64,000 nucleotides of DNA from Tritrichomonas musculus (GCA_039105265.1 JAPFFF010000008.1:2046001-2110000); one strand, 5' to 3'. Shown: positions 48,796 through 59,888, counted from the stretch's first letter. Numbers and translations are program-made. Notes: generated from the sequence alone by a model not told the origin.

Positions 48796-50556
48796 TACAT
48801 TATATTTTATTTTATGCTATATTTAACTAAGATAAAATTGTTTTATAAACTATGAAATTAAATATATTCATCTGAATTTTTGAATTAATTATAATCTTTA
48901 GTACTCAATATTTTAAAGCATTTGAAAAAAAGGTACAAAACCTATTCAATAATAATTTCTTTTATTCTTCATCATAGAATAAATATTATCTATATATTTC
49001 TATAATTATAGCTTTATAATTGTATTTTAATGCTTGAAAAACTTTTATTTATATCCAAAAAAGGAAAATTGCTCTTATATTATTTTAAAAAACACTGTTA
49101 CAATATAGATTTTATAATTTTAAATTACATTTTTAATGAAAAAAATAAATTTGTGCATTTCCTAATTTTATTTTGGTTATTTGATTAATTTGAAAATTTC
49201 ATTATACTTAAAAATATAGTTATGTTTATCCATCATAACATTAATATAATCAATTCCTACTATAAATTGTTTCCAACAAAATTATTTTTATTTGGATCAA
49301 ATGGTAATTCATTTAAACGTGATTTTTAATTAATTATTCATAGCACTACATATAATATAATATAATAAAAATAATATTTAATTATATTCAAATTATCGAT
49401 TTAAAGATAAATCTTAAACAATAATTATCAAGAACAATCTTTTTTAATTCAATTTTTTTTATGCATTAAAAGTAACATATCTTCCAATAATTTAATAATA
49501 TATATATAATATAATTAATATAATTATATGTATATATACAATATACAAATAATTGTGATATAAATGTCTATTATTATTCTGAATTGCAAAAAATTAATAA
49601 TTTTATATAAAATCATTTAATTAAATAATATTTTCTCTTTCAATAAAAAATGATAAATAAAAATTAATTATCAAAATATAAAAGCATTTAATAAAATGAA
49701 ATTATACTTTTTACACCGATTTAATATTTCTATTTAATATTATTATAAAAATATATATATTAAACTTATATATTATAAATATTTAAAATATTAATAAAAA
49801 TAAATATTTAAAAATATATTAAAATAATTGTTTGGCCAATGTATTGCAAGGATAATAATAAAATTTCATCACTTTTATTTCTAAGAAAAAAATTCTGAAA
49901 AGCTATTATCTCAGAAAATTGAATAACATAGCTCAGAAAACAAAAAAATAAAATTGAAAGAAAAAATAAATAATATTCAATGTATTTTTATATTACTCAG
50001 ACAATATCTTATTATGAAACACCAATTGCAACTATATTATATTTATAAAATATAGATACATAAATATTAAAAACAAATATAACATTCAATATGTTTTTAT
50101 TAAATAAGAATCTATAAAAAAATTCAAGTTACATTTCTTCTATGATATGTGTAACTTGGAATTGAGAGCTATATGATATTTTTTTTTTCAATTAACAAAC
50201 TTTTTCTGAAAATTGATTTTTGTTTTGCAAATATCTTTTGTTTCTTACGATAAAAAGCCCTAATTGTCTATCATTAATTTCTTAATATATAATATTATAA
50301 TTAATTATATAAGTAAAAAAACAAAATAATGTTTTGTCATAACCGACAACTCCGTCCTCCTTTTTTTATATTATAGTATTTTTGAATAGATAAGTAGCCT
50401 TAATATGCAACTTTTTAATAAATTGTTCTTCATAAAAAGTTAAATCTTTCAAAATAATTCATAATAGTCTTTCAAATTCATTAACAACCCCTTCACAAAA
50501 AATAAAGATACCTTTCAATTGTATGAGTTTATCAAAAATTCAAAAGATTATTCTTC

Positions 50557-52005
50557 ATGACAAACTCGCAATCTCTGTATGACAGTAATCTCTTATCGAA
50601 ACAAAATAGTTACACAATTGCAAATCCTAATAATGAAGCGGCTCCAGAAGAATTAAGGTTTTCTGGTTATAGTCCATTTGTAACTTTATTAATACAGTCT
50701 GTAGGTCCATTAATTTACTATTTTGGAAATGCAATACATGATGCAGTTGATATTTTTCTTATTTCAAAAGCTCTTGGTGAACAATGCCTTCAAATTGTAG
50801 GTTTTTCATCTGTTATCAGGTTTCTATTACGAAGTTTTGCTGTATATTTTTCGATATGTGCTACAGCTAGAGTTCCGTCTCTCATTGGCGAGCACAGGAA
50901 AGAAGAAGCTGCACAAGTAATTACAGATTTGTACCGTTTGACGTTGATTTCAATGATAATCATGCCAGTTATTTTTTATTTTATATCCAAGCCAATTCTT
51001 GTTTTTATGGGCTGCACAGAAGATATTGCTTCAGATTGTCTTGATTATCTTTTCCCCATCATTATTGTTTCGCCATTTGTCGGAATATTTCAAATGTGCT
51101 GTGGTTTCCTTCAAGGTGAAGGGAGATCAATTTTAGATGCTTTGATGCAACTTTTGTCTTTTACATTAAATTGTGGTCTATTTGGCCCTGCTTTATTATT
51201 TGGACTTAAAGTTGACATTAAATTAGCAGGCCTTCCATTTGCTTTATCACAAATATTTCCATCAGTTATACTTCTTTGCCTAATTTTCAAAGGAAAATTT
51301 AACCTCAAGCCAACATGGAGTTTATGGGTTAAGAAATTTTCAAAAGAAACTTTTGGTTCTCTAAAATTAGGCCTGCCTTTTGTTCTAAATATCATTGCTG
51401 GAACATTTCCACCGATGTATATGATGAATTTGATGATGAAGGCTGCCGGTGAAATTGATGAGACTCAATTTGTTGCAAATAGTTTTTCTGTTTTTCTTAA
51501 AATTCAGCCAATAATAAACTCATTTTCACAAGGCCTAAGCAATGGAATGCTTGCTTCTTGTAGCTATGCAAATGGAGCAAACGATATCCTTAGAATGTTT
51601 GTTCTTTTTGGTTGGGAACTCTTCTTGTCGACCTTTATTCTATCCACTTTGACACCTTTAATGATCTTTAAACCAGATTATCTGGCTTCGATTTGGATGT
51701 CTGATGATGAAGATATTGATTATGCACGCCAAATGCTAAGAATTCCATATTACACGAACTTTTTAAATGGTTTGAATGATGCTGTAACAGCATTGCTTCA
51801 ATCTGCAAATTTCCCATGGAGTGCTATTATACCATCTTTGGTAAGAGGAGCTTTTTATATAATTGGTGCAAAATCATTATATGTTACTAATAAGAAAGAT
51901 CCTGTTAGAATGATGGTAACTTATGTTTTTAACGATCTTGCAGTCTTTTTGGCAGATGTAATAATTGCATTTTATCCATTTTGGAAAATGGTGGGCAAAA
52001 TGTAA
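50557..52005 (+). CDS. MATE-family multidrug/organic cation efflux transporter (482 aa)
   Basis: About twelve hydrophobic helices arranged as two six-helix halves. The first half begins YSPFVTLLIQSVGPLIYYFGNAIHDAVDIFLIS, the MATE TM1 pattern (P.....S...N..D...). LGEQCLQIVGFSSVIRFL and CTEDIASDCLDYLFPIIIVSPF follow, and the second half starts LKLGLPFVLNIIAGTFPPMY. Length is normal for the family. It should export cations or drugs using a Na+ or H+ gradient. MATE genes form a large family in trichomonads. The sequence TTATTCTTCATG at the start codon resembles the trichomonad initiator region. It is convergent with the Tubby-like gene. Confidence 0.9.
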   Translation: MTNSQSLYDSNLLSKQNSYTIANPNNEAAPEELRFSGYSPFVTLLIQSVGPLIYYFGNAIHDAVDIFLISKALGEQCLQIVGFSSVIRFLLRSFAVYFSICATARVPSLIGEHRKEEAAQVITDLYRLTLISMIIMPVIFYFISKPILVFMGCTEDIASDCLDYLFPIIIVSPFVGIFQMCCGFLQGEGRSILDALMQLLSFTLNCGLFGPALLFGLKVDIKLAGLPFALSQIFPSVILLCLIFKGKFNLKPTWSLWVKKFSKETFGSLKLGLPFVLNIIAGTFPPMYMMNLMMKAAGEIDETQFVANSFSVFLKIQPIINSFSQGLSNGMLASCSYANGANDILRMFVLFGWELFLSTFILSTLTPLMIFKPDYLASIWMSDDEDIDYARQMLRIPYYTNFLNGLNDAVTALLQSANFPWSAIIPSLVRGAFYIIGAKSLYVTNKKDPVRMMVTYVFNDLAVFLADVIIAFYPFWKMVGKM

Positions 52006-52370
52006 TTTTGCCAATCTGTTTACTTTTTTTACTTTTATTGTTATTTTTAATAGTGCAAATGTATTGTGTTTGCTTATATTAAATTTTATATGAATTACAA
52101 CATTGATATCTTTTTTCTTTCTTTGATTCTATTAAAAAAGTATTATATGTCCTGTATTTAAATGATGATGATCTATTGTAAGCAATAATAATCATATTTT
52201 GAAAAAAATATCCTTCAATATATAATTATTGAATTCCTGATTTAAAAATTATATAATACTATATAAAAAATGATGATGTTGATATTGGTATATAAATAAA
52301 ATAATAATAATTAATATTTCATATCAATTTATTAAATAAACAACAAAAACAAATAAAACAATATATATAA
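52006..52370. other. Convergent spacer
   Basis: 365 bp between the 3' ends of the MATE and Tubby-like genes; A/T-rich, nothing further recognised. Confidence 0.4.
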
Positions 52371-54062
52371 TCATTTTGAATGATTCAAGAAAGCAGCAAC
52401 TCCAATTACAAAAATGATCTCTTCGGGAAAACTAGAAAGTGCTTCAATACATAATTGATCTTTTCCAATTTTCATCACAGCTAGAATTTCTTTCTGATTC
52501 TCATCCAAAAATTTCATGTTTTTAACACTTGGTATTACTTGTCTGTGTCCAAAAGATATTTGTGCTTCTCCATCTGAGTTAAATTCTGGTTGGAAACTTT
52601 GTATTCTGTTTGGTAGTCCATCAACTTTAATGAAAAATCTTAAAACGCAATTTTTTGGCCTTATTGCGTTTTTTGTTGTATTATATAGAATTGAAAAAAC
52701 TTCATCGCCATATGATTCACCTCTGCGAAGTGAAAATGAGCACTGACTACTTTCCATTAGAATTGTATATGGTTTCCCATCATACATAATTTTGAAAGAT
52801 TCATCCCTAGCATCTAAAACTTGTGAAATAACAGAATAGCATCCTCTGGTGAGAGTCATAGATAATTTGTTTTTAGTGAACTTTGAGACTATTTTACGTT
52901 CCATAAAATAGCAAACTGATTGTGGAGGTTCAAAAGCAGCATCTGTGGTTTGAGATCCATTTGAAATAGGTGAAGATGGTGTTTGCAAGTTGGCATTTGG
53001 CTCATTGTTGATGCCTTGCTTTAATATTGTACTGAATTGATTAATATTGCTGGTTGTCATGGAGTCATTGTTATTATTGCAAATATTTTCATTATTTGCT
53101 TGATTGTCATTGTGAGCAGAATCTATATTTAAATCAGAAATTGAGCTATTATTCGTTGGAGATTTATTACTTGAACTGTCAAAATCGATTTTTTTGGTGC
53201 TATTACTTGGTGATGATTCATTGCTTCCACTATGTAAATTTTTTCTTTTGATAACATTTGTTGACGAAGATCTATTACTTCGATTACTCTTTTCGGAGCT
53301 ATCGCTTGGTGATGATTTGCTGCTACTTGAATCAGCATTGTTGATGATATTATTTGGAGATAAATAATAATTTCGATTATTTATGCGATTTCTTTGGATA
53401 ACATTATTTGGAGATGATTTGCTACTTTCTGTTTTCCGAGGAGAAATGGTTGGGTTTTCATTTTGACTTTTTGATTCTTCATCGCTACTATAATAATCGT
53501 CGGAAGTATTGTAAGATTGTTCATCTTCTGAATAAGAATAAAGATCGTCTGGAATTGATTTTGATCTCATTGGTGATATTTTTTTTTGAGGAGTAACTAA
53601 ATTTGTGACATTTTCGTCTCCATTTTTCCTCATTTTTCTAATATAAACTGGTTTATTTCTTTTTTCTTCTTTTGATGGAGGGGCAGGTAATTTTATGGCG
53701 CTTGGTGGATAAGGAAGAAATTTATTGGTTAATGTTGAACCTCTTGGAATAACAGTATTGCTTCTTCTCATATTGTTTGGATTTAAATTTCCCTTATTTG
53801 CTGGAAGTGGTCTTTTGAAACCTTTTCGAACTTGAGTTGGTTTAATAGAAGGATTTAATTCTTCATCGGAATAGGATTCGCTAGAGCTTGATCCTTTCAA
53901 ATATGGAATAGGCATTTCTTTTCCATCATCTGATTCAGAATCGGAGAAATAAAGCTTGACTTTTTTTTTTAAAGAAGCCCGAAGTACTGGGGCTTTACCA
54001 GGTTGCACACTTACATTTGTGTGCATGATGTCTTTTTTAAAAGCCACTGGTTTAAGAGACAT
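52371..54062 (-). CDS. Tubby-like protein with disordered Ser/Asn-rich N-terminus (563 aa)
   Basis: The start is placed at MSLKPVAFKKDIMH (ATG at 54062). Residues ~25-370 are low complexity (Ser, Asn, Asp, Lys; repeated SSSSKSSPSN units) and probably disordered. Residues ~380-563 look like a Tubby C-terminal domain: CYFMERKIVSKFTKNKLSMTL, then YTILMESSQCSFSLRRGESYGDEVFSILYN, and ending SVKNMKFLDENQKEILAVMKIGKDQLCIEALSSFPEEIIFVIGVAAFL. This mirrors the conserved 'SVKNFQL..LQFGK..F...Y..PLS..QAFAIALSSF' end. Tubby domains bind phosphoinositides and adapt membrane or ciliary cargo. The function here is inferred. Confidence 0.65.
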   Translation of the reverse strand: MSLKPVAFKKDIMHTNVSVQPGKAPVLRASLKKKVKLYFSDSESDDGKEMPIPYLKGSSSSESYSDEELNPSIKPTQVRKGFKRPLPANKGNLNPNNMRRSNTVIPRGSTLTNKFLPYPPSAIKLPAPPSKEEKRNKPVYIRKMRKNGDENVTNLVTPQKKISPMRSKSIPDDLYSYSEDEQSYNTSDDYYSSDEESKSQNENPTISPRKTESSKSSPNNVIQRNRINNRNYYLSPNNIINNADSSSSKSSPSDSSEKSNRSNRSSSTNVIKRKNLHSGSNESSPSNSTKKIDFDSSSNKSPTNNSSISDLNIDSAHNDNQANNENICNNNNDSMTTSNINQFSTILKQGINNEPNANLQTPSSPISNGSQTTDAAFEPPQSVCYFMERKIVSKFTKNKLSMTLTRGCYSVISQVLDARDESFKIMYDGKPYTILMESSQCSFSLRRGESYGDEVFSILYNTTKNAIRPKNCVLRFFIKVDGLPNRIQSFQPEFNSDGEAQISFGHRQVIPSVKNMKFLDENQKEILAVMKIGKDQLCIEALSSFPEEIIFVIGVAAFLNHSK

Positions 54063-54286
54063 TAGCACTCGTTTTAAAAATTAATGCAAAATTAAAACGA
54101 ATCAATAAATCATTCAATAAACTATGTTAATTTTCTCAAAATAGAAAATAATCCATTCATTTTTCAATTGAATATAATCGATAAATCGGAATTTGATAAA
54201 GCCTATGCAATTTTTCAATTAATAAAAAAAACGTACATATTATAATTTTATTTTATTAATTTAAAAAAACAATCAATTGTATTCTT

Positions 54287-55606
54287 TTATAATAATACAT
54301 CTTTCTTCGTGCAGTCGAAAAACTGCAAAAATTTATGGCATCCTCCTTTGTAAGCCTTATCCAGATAATAATTACGCTTTTTGATTTTTCTTGTTCTACA
54401 GAATTTATTAAAAACAGAAAAAATAAGAGTAAAGAGAACTCCAATTATTAATATCATGCCAAGAATCAAAAATATTTCACCTAAGACTGAAGTATCATTC
54501 TGTTCTACGATAATTTTTTCATTATTATTGATGTTAATGTTATTGTCAATTTTCATATTGATATCTTTCAATGTAATTGTCATTTGATTTTCATATTGTC
54601 CATTAATTATTTTATTTAATGTGTCGTTTTTAGTTAAATCTTGCGAGTTTTGTTGTTTTAGAATCATGAAATTATTTTTCTTTTCGTTTGAAATAAATAA
54701 AGCTGGGGCGTCTGATATTTCAATTTGTATATTCTTATATTTTTTCTTAAAGGCAGTGATGTTCATTGATGTAAAAAGAAAATTATTGATATTAGCATAT
54801 GCAAAATCTTTGAATTGATTTATATGTCGTTTTTCCATGTAAAGAAGAATAATCACTCTTCTTAATGAGTTGCGAATAAATTCTTCTTTGAAGTCTGTGA
54901 GAGGGATTTGACTATGATCTTGAATCATCTTTGAAATGTAATCGTAACGATCAACATCTTTGAACTTATCATCACCCTCGTCATATAATAATGCTTTTCT
55001 ATAACGATCGTATCTAGCTTCTAATTGTACAGTTCTTTTAACAGCAGCTATATCTTGAGCCTTTGTTAAATTTGAATGAATTGCATCGTATTGTGAATCA
55101 ATATAAATTTTTTCTTTATTTTTATTATTGATGAAATTACTAGCTTCTTTGCATGCATCTGTAAAACTCTCTGGAGAACTGTATACAAAAATAGGGTACT
55201 CTGTAACATCAGTCATACTAAACCACATTTGGCATGGTACTTGAGGGTCAATTTTTTTTAGAGATTCCACAAACTCTTTGAATTTCTCGAGTGTCCGCGT
55301 TACCATAACTTCTCTTGCAACTCCATTTACAATATATGCAAATGTTGGGTAGCCACTAACTCTGAAAAAGTAATTACATGTTTTTGGATGATCAACGCAA
55401 TCGGTTTCAGCAGTGATAATACTTGTATCATTTTCATAATATGTCATCATCTCTGTCCATGTAGGATATACTTTTTTACAATGACCGCAAAAATGTGAAT
55501 AAAATAATGCAAAAATTGGTGTTTTATGCGAAAGTTCTTTTGCTTGGTCTTGATTTGTTTTGTTAACGTACATTTTGAGCTGTAGAATGAAAATTAATGA
55601 TATCAT
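54287..55606 (-). CDS. Membrane-anchored thioredoxin/PDI-like protein (439 aa)
   Basis: A short hydrophobic N-terminus (MISLIFILQL) acts as a signal. The thioredoxin domain covers ~13-120, with active site CGHC at 40-43 in YSHFCGHCKKVYPTW and the cis-Pro segment SGYPTFAYIV near 92. A ~200-residue lumenal part follows (two more weakly thioredoxin-like stretches are possible). The C-terminus has one transmembrane helix (GEIFLILGMILIIGVLFTLIFSVF, ~375-400) and a basic cytosolic tail. The CGHC motif is that of protein disulphide isomerases, so oxidative folding in the ER membrane is likely. It shares a ~210-bp divergent spacer with the ankyrin gene. Confidence 0.88.
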   Translation of the reverse strand: MISLIFILQLKMYVNKTNQDQAKELSHKTPIFALFYSHFCGHCKKVYPTWTEMMTYYENDTSIITAETDCVDHPKTCNYFFRVSGYPTFAYIVNGVAREVMVTRTLEKFKEFVESLKKIDPQVPCQMWFSMTDVTEYPIFVYSSPESFTDACKEASNFINNKNKEKIYIDSQYDAIHSNLTKAQDIAAVKRTVQLEARYDRYRKALLYDEGDDKFKDVDRYDYISKMIQDHSQIPLTDFKEEFIRNSLRRVIILLYMEKRHINQFKDFAYANINNFLFTSMNITAFKKKYKNIQIEISDAPALFISNEKKNNFMILKQQNSQDLTKNDTLNKIINGQYENQMTITLKDINMKIDNNININNNEKIIVEQNDTSVLGEIFLILGMILIIGVLFTLIFSVFNKFCRTRKIKKRNYYLDKAYKGGCHKFLQFFDCTKKDVLL

Positions 55607-55819
55607 TTCTTATGAATTTAAAAAATATTTGTTGCAGGCTGAATATACTTTATAATTGAGTGGTTTATTTTCTCTTTTTAAAATTTTTGGTTTTTTTAAA
55701 AAATAAAATTATCTTTATTTTAAGTTAGTATCTGGCAGTAATAATACTATTATTGTTATTGTATAATAATGATTGAAATAAAATTTTACAGAATGTAATA
55801 AACTTTTATTTTTTTTATA
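55607..55819. promoter_or_regulatory. Divergent promoter region, PDI-like and ankyrin genes
   Basis: 213 bp of A/T-rich DNA between two divergent start codons; it must contain both promoters. No motif can be assigned with confidence. Confidence 0.4.
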
Positions 55820-57580
55820 ATGAGTGTAAGTAAATTAATGGCAGAAGCTGAATGCAATTTCGAAGCAACGATCAGTCTTCAAGAAAAGATTTATTCTCTT
55901 GATTCATTAAATTTAAAATCTGTTCTAAAATACATTTTAACTTCTGGCTTCGTCATAAATCGTGAATCTTTTTCAATTTTATTAAAATGTATTGATTATG
56001 CTTTTGCTTTCAGACCATTATCCTCATCATTTTATATTGAAATAATTAAATCATTGTCAGATAAAATACAAATGTATTTTTCATCTTACGATCTTTTTAC
56101 TGATCTTATTCAAAGCAATTATCTAAGGTATAAGTTTTACGAGCTTGGCTTTATTAATATTTCGACTATTATTTGTTATCTTAAAGAAAGAAAAAATGAT
56201 GTAGATCTTTTTTTCTTTTTTGCATTTGAAGTAAAAGCGCACAGTCCAGATCTTTATTTATCTTACACATGTCAATCATATGAATTTCGTAAATATCTCA
56301 ATACAATTACACCAGAACAGCATTCAATTTATAGATCTAGCGGATTAAATCAAGATAAATTAGCTTTTTTAATTCGATCAAACGATGCGGTCGGTTTTCA
56401 ATCATATCATTCATCTACTAACATCAACTTGGATCAAAGGTTGACTTCGTACTATGAAGAATGTCGATTTTCAGAAAAACAATTATCATTAATTGAATAT
56501 GCAGCCTTTTTCGGAGCCATTGATGTTTTTAAATATTTGATTTTAAATAATGCTACCCTTTCTGCAAATTTACCAAAATTTGCTGTAATTGGTGGCAATT
56601 ACGAAATTATTCACATTCTTGAGCAAAACGGTTTAAAATTCAATGATACAATGGCATTAAATACTGCTATAAAATATCACAGAAACGATATTGTTGAGTA
56701 TATCAAAGATTCTTTAGGTGTTGATTATACAATCAAATCATTGAAAAAAAGTTTGAAGTATTATAATCTTCCTATTTTCATTGAAATAATGAAAAGGTAT
56801 GAAAAAATACCCGATTTTGGGATTTATAATGGAAATGTTATTGTTTATTCATGTAAATGTGGTTATATTGATATTGTAAAGATTTTTTCAAAGCTCCTTG
56901 AAAATTCTGAGGATAAAAATAAATTATTAAAAATGGCTGTTAGCAATCGAAGATTCGATGTTTTTATGACGTTACATTCAATAGTAACTGAAGAAGAGCG
57001 TGAAAAGATCAATTATTCTAGCCTATTTTTAGATGCTGCTTTAAAAGGCCACCTTTCAATTTTTCAATATCTTATTCAATTTATAGACCAAAATTATTTT
57101 GAAATTTTTGATGATGCCAAAAATTCGATTCTTAGTTTAGCAGCTATTTATGGTGATTTGGACTTTGTTAAATATATCATTTCATTAGGCCCAACGGTTT
57201 CTCAATTGAATCATCGAAATATTTATGGTGTTTAATTTAATAATTTTTTTTTTTAACTTTATTTTCCACTTTTAATTGCCGCTGAAAATTGTCATTTTCA
57301 AGCTTTTTCGTTTTTGTGTTCTTTGGATGGAGTTGATGTTAATAATTCGAATTTTGCTAAAATGACAGCTTTACATTGTTGTGCTAAGCGAAATTTGTTT
57401 GATTATGTAAATATTCTTGTTAATCATAAAGATATTATATTGAATCCTAAAGACATTGATGGTGTTCTTATTTTTGTTTTTATTTATAGAACTCCACTTG
57501 ATATGTGCAGAGGATATCTTCAAAATAAGATGGCTGAGTATCTTGAGAAAATATATAAAGAAAAAAAATTGCTGGAATAA
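55820..57580 (+). CDS. DUF3447/ankyrin-repeat protein with AT-rich interruption
   Basis: The N-terminal ~200 residues match the trichomonad DUF3447 layout, leading to LSLIEYAAFFGAIDVFKYLILNNATLSANLPKFAVIGGNYEIIHILEQ and about eight ankyrin-type repeats. After IYGV (GTT ends at 57232) a 33-bp A/T block (57233-57265) carries in-frame stops. The same frame then resumes with PLLIAAENCHFQAFSFL and continues to 57580. Replacing the block with one Thr codon would give the canonical ankyrin phrase YGVTPLLIAAENC. A second T-rich in-frame insert (VLIFVFIY, ~57463-57489) splits KDIDG from TPLDMC. Either these are tiny introns with non-standard borders or the gene is degenerating. The protein should be a cytosolic scaffold. 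Confidence 0.65.
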
Positions 57581-57736
57581 TAATAATAGTAATAATAAAA
57601 GTTAGTAATGATCATTTTTACATTATAATTATAATGCAAATCATTTGATATTAATATGCATAAAATTTTTACGTTATAGTAGTTAATAAATAATAGTTTT
57701 ATATTAGTTAACCAAATATTCAATTAATTATTTTTA

Positions 57737-59116
57737 ATGGAGAATTACAAAATAGAAAATCTCCAATTGCCTGATAAATATTCATGTGATGAATCTCCCC
57801 AAATGATTATACCGCCAAATTATAATGAGCTTTTTGATAAAATTAAAGTGCTCAAATCCAATTCATCAATAAATATTAGAGATGCACTTAAATTCATTAA
57901 ACGAACTTTTTTCAAAAATCAAGATGATGTATTATTGGGTATTTTTGAAGAAGCTAATTTATTTGATATGGTGATCAAATTCGTATCTTCTAAAAATCAG
58001 GATTTATCAATTGAAGCACTTTCTTTTATAATTGATTTTACATCAAATAACGAAGATTTTGCTCAGTTATTTGTCGAAAATAAATTATTTTACATTCTAT
58101 CAGATATTATTCGAGGATTTTGTGCTAAAAGCGCCAATGATAATGATGAACAAAATCACAATACAGAAAATACTGCAAATGAGGAAAATTTTTTATTTCT
58201 TAATCTAGCACTATCAATCATTTCTAATCTTTCTAAGTTAAATTGTCTTTATGTTAAAAGAATATGGCGAATGCTAGGATCAAATACTTTTTTCGCAATT
58301 ATTAAATATGGTAATAATGAATCTTTAAAAAAATGCGCAAAAATTTTTCTTCATTCAATTCAAAATTCTAATTCAAAAAGCATTTCTAATTTGGCAATTG
58401 AAGGTATTTTTCGTCTTTTGCATTGTCAAGATTTTGAAATGCTCGAATTAGCGCTGTATGGTATTGTAGCTTATTTTGATGATATAAATCAATCTGCTTA
58501 TGAACTTGATATATTTTCAAAGTTTCCATTTCAACAGTTACTTGAAAACTTTTATTCTTATTCGAATTCATATTCCAATGTAATTAGAATTCGCTCTTTA
58601 AAAATTACTGGTCAAATGATAATTCATAAAATTATTTCAGAATTCCGTTCACAAACTCTTTTACCACTTTTGCAAGATAATAATAATGCGCAGATTCAAA
58701 AATTAGCTTTTTGGTGCTTGGAAATGTCAATTGTTCATTTTAAGATTGTTGATAAGCGAATATTTTTAGATTTTTTAATGCAAAACGGTTATGTAAATTT
58801 GTTACAATGTTCATTTGACAACATTCCTGTTGCATCCAAAGCCATTATTGAATTTCTAGAAAAATTGGATTTAAATGATTTTATGGCAGTTATGAATGAC
58901 GTTATGATAATGGTATTAATAAGATTTATTCAATTAGAAGTAATGCAAAAAAGAATTATGAACTTACTCTTAAAATTTGAATTGAAAAAAGAAATCATAG
59001 AAAAGTTCAGTCAGCTCGGTGGAAATGACATATTGGATAATATTGAAAAATCTACTGTAGATAATAATTTAAAAAAGATGGTCGCTGACTTTCAAAATAA
59101 ATATCATGTGTTTTAA
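57737..59116 (+). CDS. Armadillo/HEAT-like helical repeat protein (459 aa)
   Basis: Uniform helical composition with repeats of ~40 residues such as NLFDMVIKFVSSKNQDLSIEALSFIIDFTSNNEDFAQLFVENKLFYIL and AFWCLEMSIVHFKIVDKRIFLDFLMQNGYVNLL, which fit the armadillo/HEAT fold. A polar Asn/Glu loop interrupts at ~137-150. There is no other domain. Such proteins are widespread in trichomonads and probably act as protein-binding scaffolds; no specific partner can be named. Confidence 0.7.
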   Translation: MENYKIENLQLPDKYSCDESPQMIIPPNYNELFDKIKVLKSNSSINIRDALKFIKRTFFKNQDDVLLGIFEEANLFDMVIKFVSSKNQDLSIEALSFIIDFTSNNEDFAQLFVENKLFYILSDIIRGFCAKSANDNDEQNHNTENTANEENFLFLNLALSIISNLSKLNCLYVKRIWRMLGSNTFFAIIKYGNNESLKKCAKIFLHSIQNSNSKSISNLAIEGIFRLLHCQDFEMLELALYGIVAYFDDINQSAYELDIFSKFPFQQLLENFYSYSNSYSNVIRIRSLKITGQMIIHKIISEFRSQTLLPLLQDNNNAQIQKLAFWCLEMSIVHFKIVDKRIFLDFLMQNGYVNLLQCSFDNIPVASKAIIEFLEKLDLNDFMAVMNDVMIMVLIRFIQLEVMQKRIMNLLLKFELKKEIIEKFSQLGGNDILDNIEKSTVDNNLKKMVADFQNKYHVF

Positions 59117-59471
59117 TAATATAAATTGTTGTTTTATCATAAAAAAAAAAAAAAAATGCATGACAAATTACTTTTTTTACCTGTATTGTGCCGTAAAATC
59201 TTTTTTTTTTTTTTTTTCTCCTTAAAATTCTCCGTGTTTTTATGAGATGATTAACATTTTTAAAAACACGGAGATAAATTTGGTACAGTGCATATATTAT
59301 TTTAATTCACTATTCCAAGCTTGGAGTGATCAAACCTTTCTCCTAAATAAGCAAATTAAATAAAAATTTTATTAAATTAAAAAGAAAAAGAATAAAAGAG
59401 AGGGAAAAAGAGTTAAATTGGTAAACAGAAAAAACAAAATAAAATTAATAAATAAAAATATGATAATCATT
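59117..59471. other. Convergent spacer with hairpin
   Basis: Between the 3' ends of the armadillo-like and uL23 genes. It holds two homopolymer runs (A at ~59140, T at ~59203) and a perfect 13-bp hairpin, CTCCGTGTTTTTA (59230-59242) with its complement at 59261-59273, loop 18. The hairpin may help 3'-end formation or be a small repeat. Confidence 0.5.
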
Positions 59472-59888
59472 TTATGCCATTTCATTAGCAATGTTAATTG
59501 CTTCGAAGTCTGCTGGGAGACGAACATAAGCCTTCTTAAGGCATTTAGCTGTGACAACAGTGCTGATCTTAAGTGGTTTAACTTTGTAAAGGCGGTTAAC
59601 GGCGGCTGCGATTTCTGGCTTTGTTGCACGAAGATCGACCCAGAAAACTAAAGTGTTTTCGTCTTCGATTTTTCTTGAGACTTTATCGCTTGAAACTTGT
59701 CCGCGGATGATTTTATAGTCGTTGCGTTTTACAGATACTGGTTGTACAGCTTTATGTTCATAAATAGGTGCCTTTGGAGTGGAAACTGTTGTTGGTTTAT
59801 GGAAACGTTGGAAATAGCGAAGTTTACGAACTGTTTTCTTCTGACCTTTGACGGTATTTGCTGCAGCTGCTTCAGCTTGGCCTGACAT
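59472..59888 (-). CDS. RPL23A: 60S ribosomal protein L23a (uL23)
   Basis: 138 aa, a normal size. The basic N-terminal tail (KGQKKTVRKLRYFQRFHKPTT) is followed by the uL23 core: YKIIRGQVSSDKVSRKIEDENTLVFWVDLRATKPEIAAAVNRLYKVKPLKISTVV and the final KKAYVRLPADFEAINIANEMA. The motif with Asn between the ATKPEI helix and the VxVxxVNT-like strand is conserved in eukaryotic L23a. It binds 28S rRNA domain III near the tunnel exit and docks SRP and chaperones. The start is clear (MSGQAEAAAANTVKGQKK). A Myb-like motif lies upstream. Confidence 0.95.
   Translation of the reverse strand: MSGQAEAAAANTVKGQKKTVRKLRYFQRFHKPTTVSTPKAPIYEHKAVQPVSVKRNDYKIIRGQVSSDKVSRKIEDENTLVFWVDLRATKPEIAAAVNRLYKVKPLKISTVVTAKCLKKAYVRLPADFEAINIANEMA

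Larger units (their letters stand above)
45426..50556. other. 5-kb AT-rich gene desert
   Basis: No supported gene. 45426-45770 has coding-like composition (for example YSNVNECYGFLRRNKKI in one frame) and may be a relic. 46200-46720 repeats strings such as GATATCGA and TCGATCTCGAG around a small inverted-repeat element. The three inverted-repeat elements and a hairpin listed below lie here. From about 48.8 kb to the MATE gene I see only A/T-rich spacer. Confidence 0.5.

Noticed and set aside
57229-57490. Canonical GT-AG introns in the ankyrin gene
   Set aside because: The first block has no AG at its end, and the second gives a frame-keeping removal only with off-by-one borders; recorded as an open finding, not annotated as introns.
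59140-59220. Intrinsic terminator
   Set aside because: The homopolymer runs are ordinary A/T tracts of a eukaryotic spacer; the nearby hairpin is listed only as a repeat.
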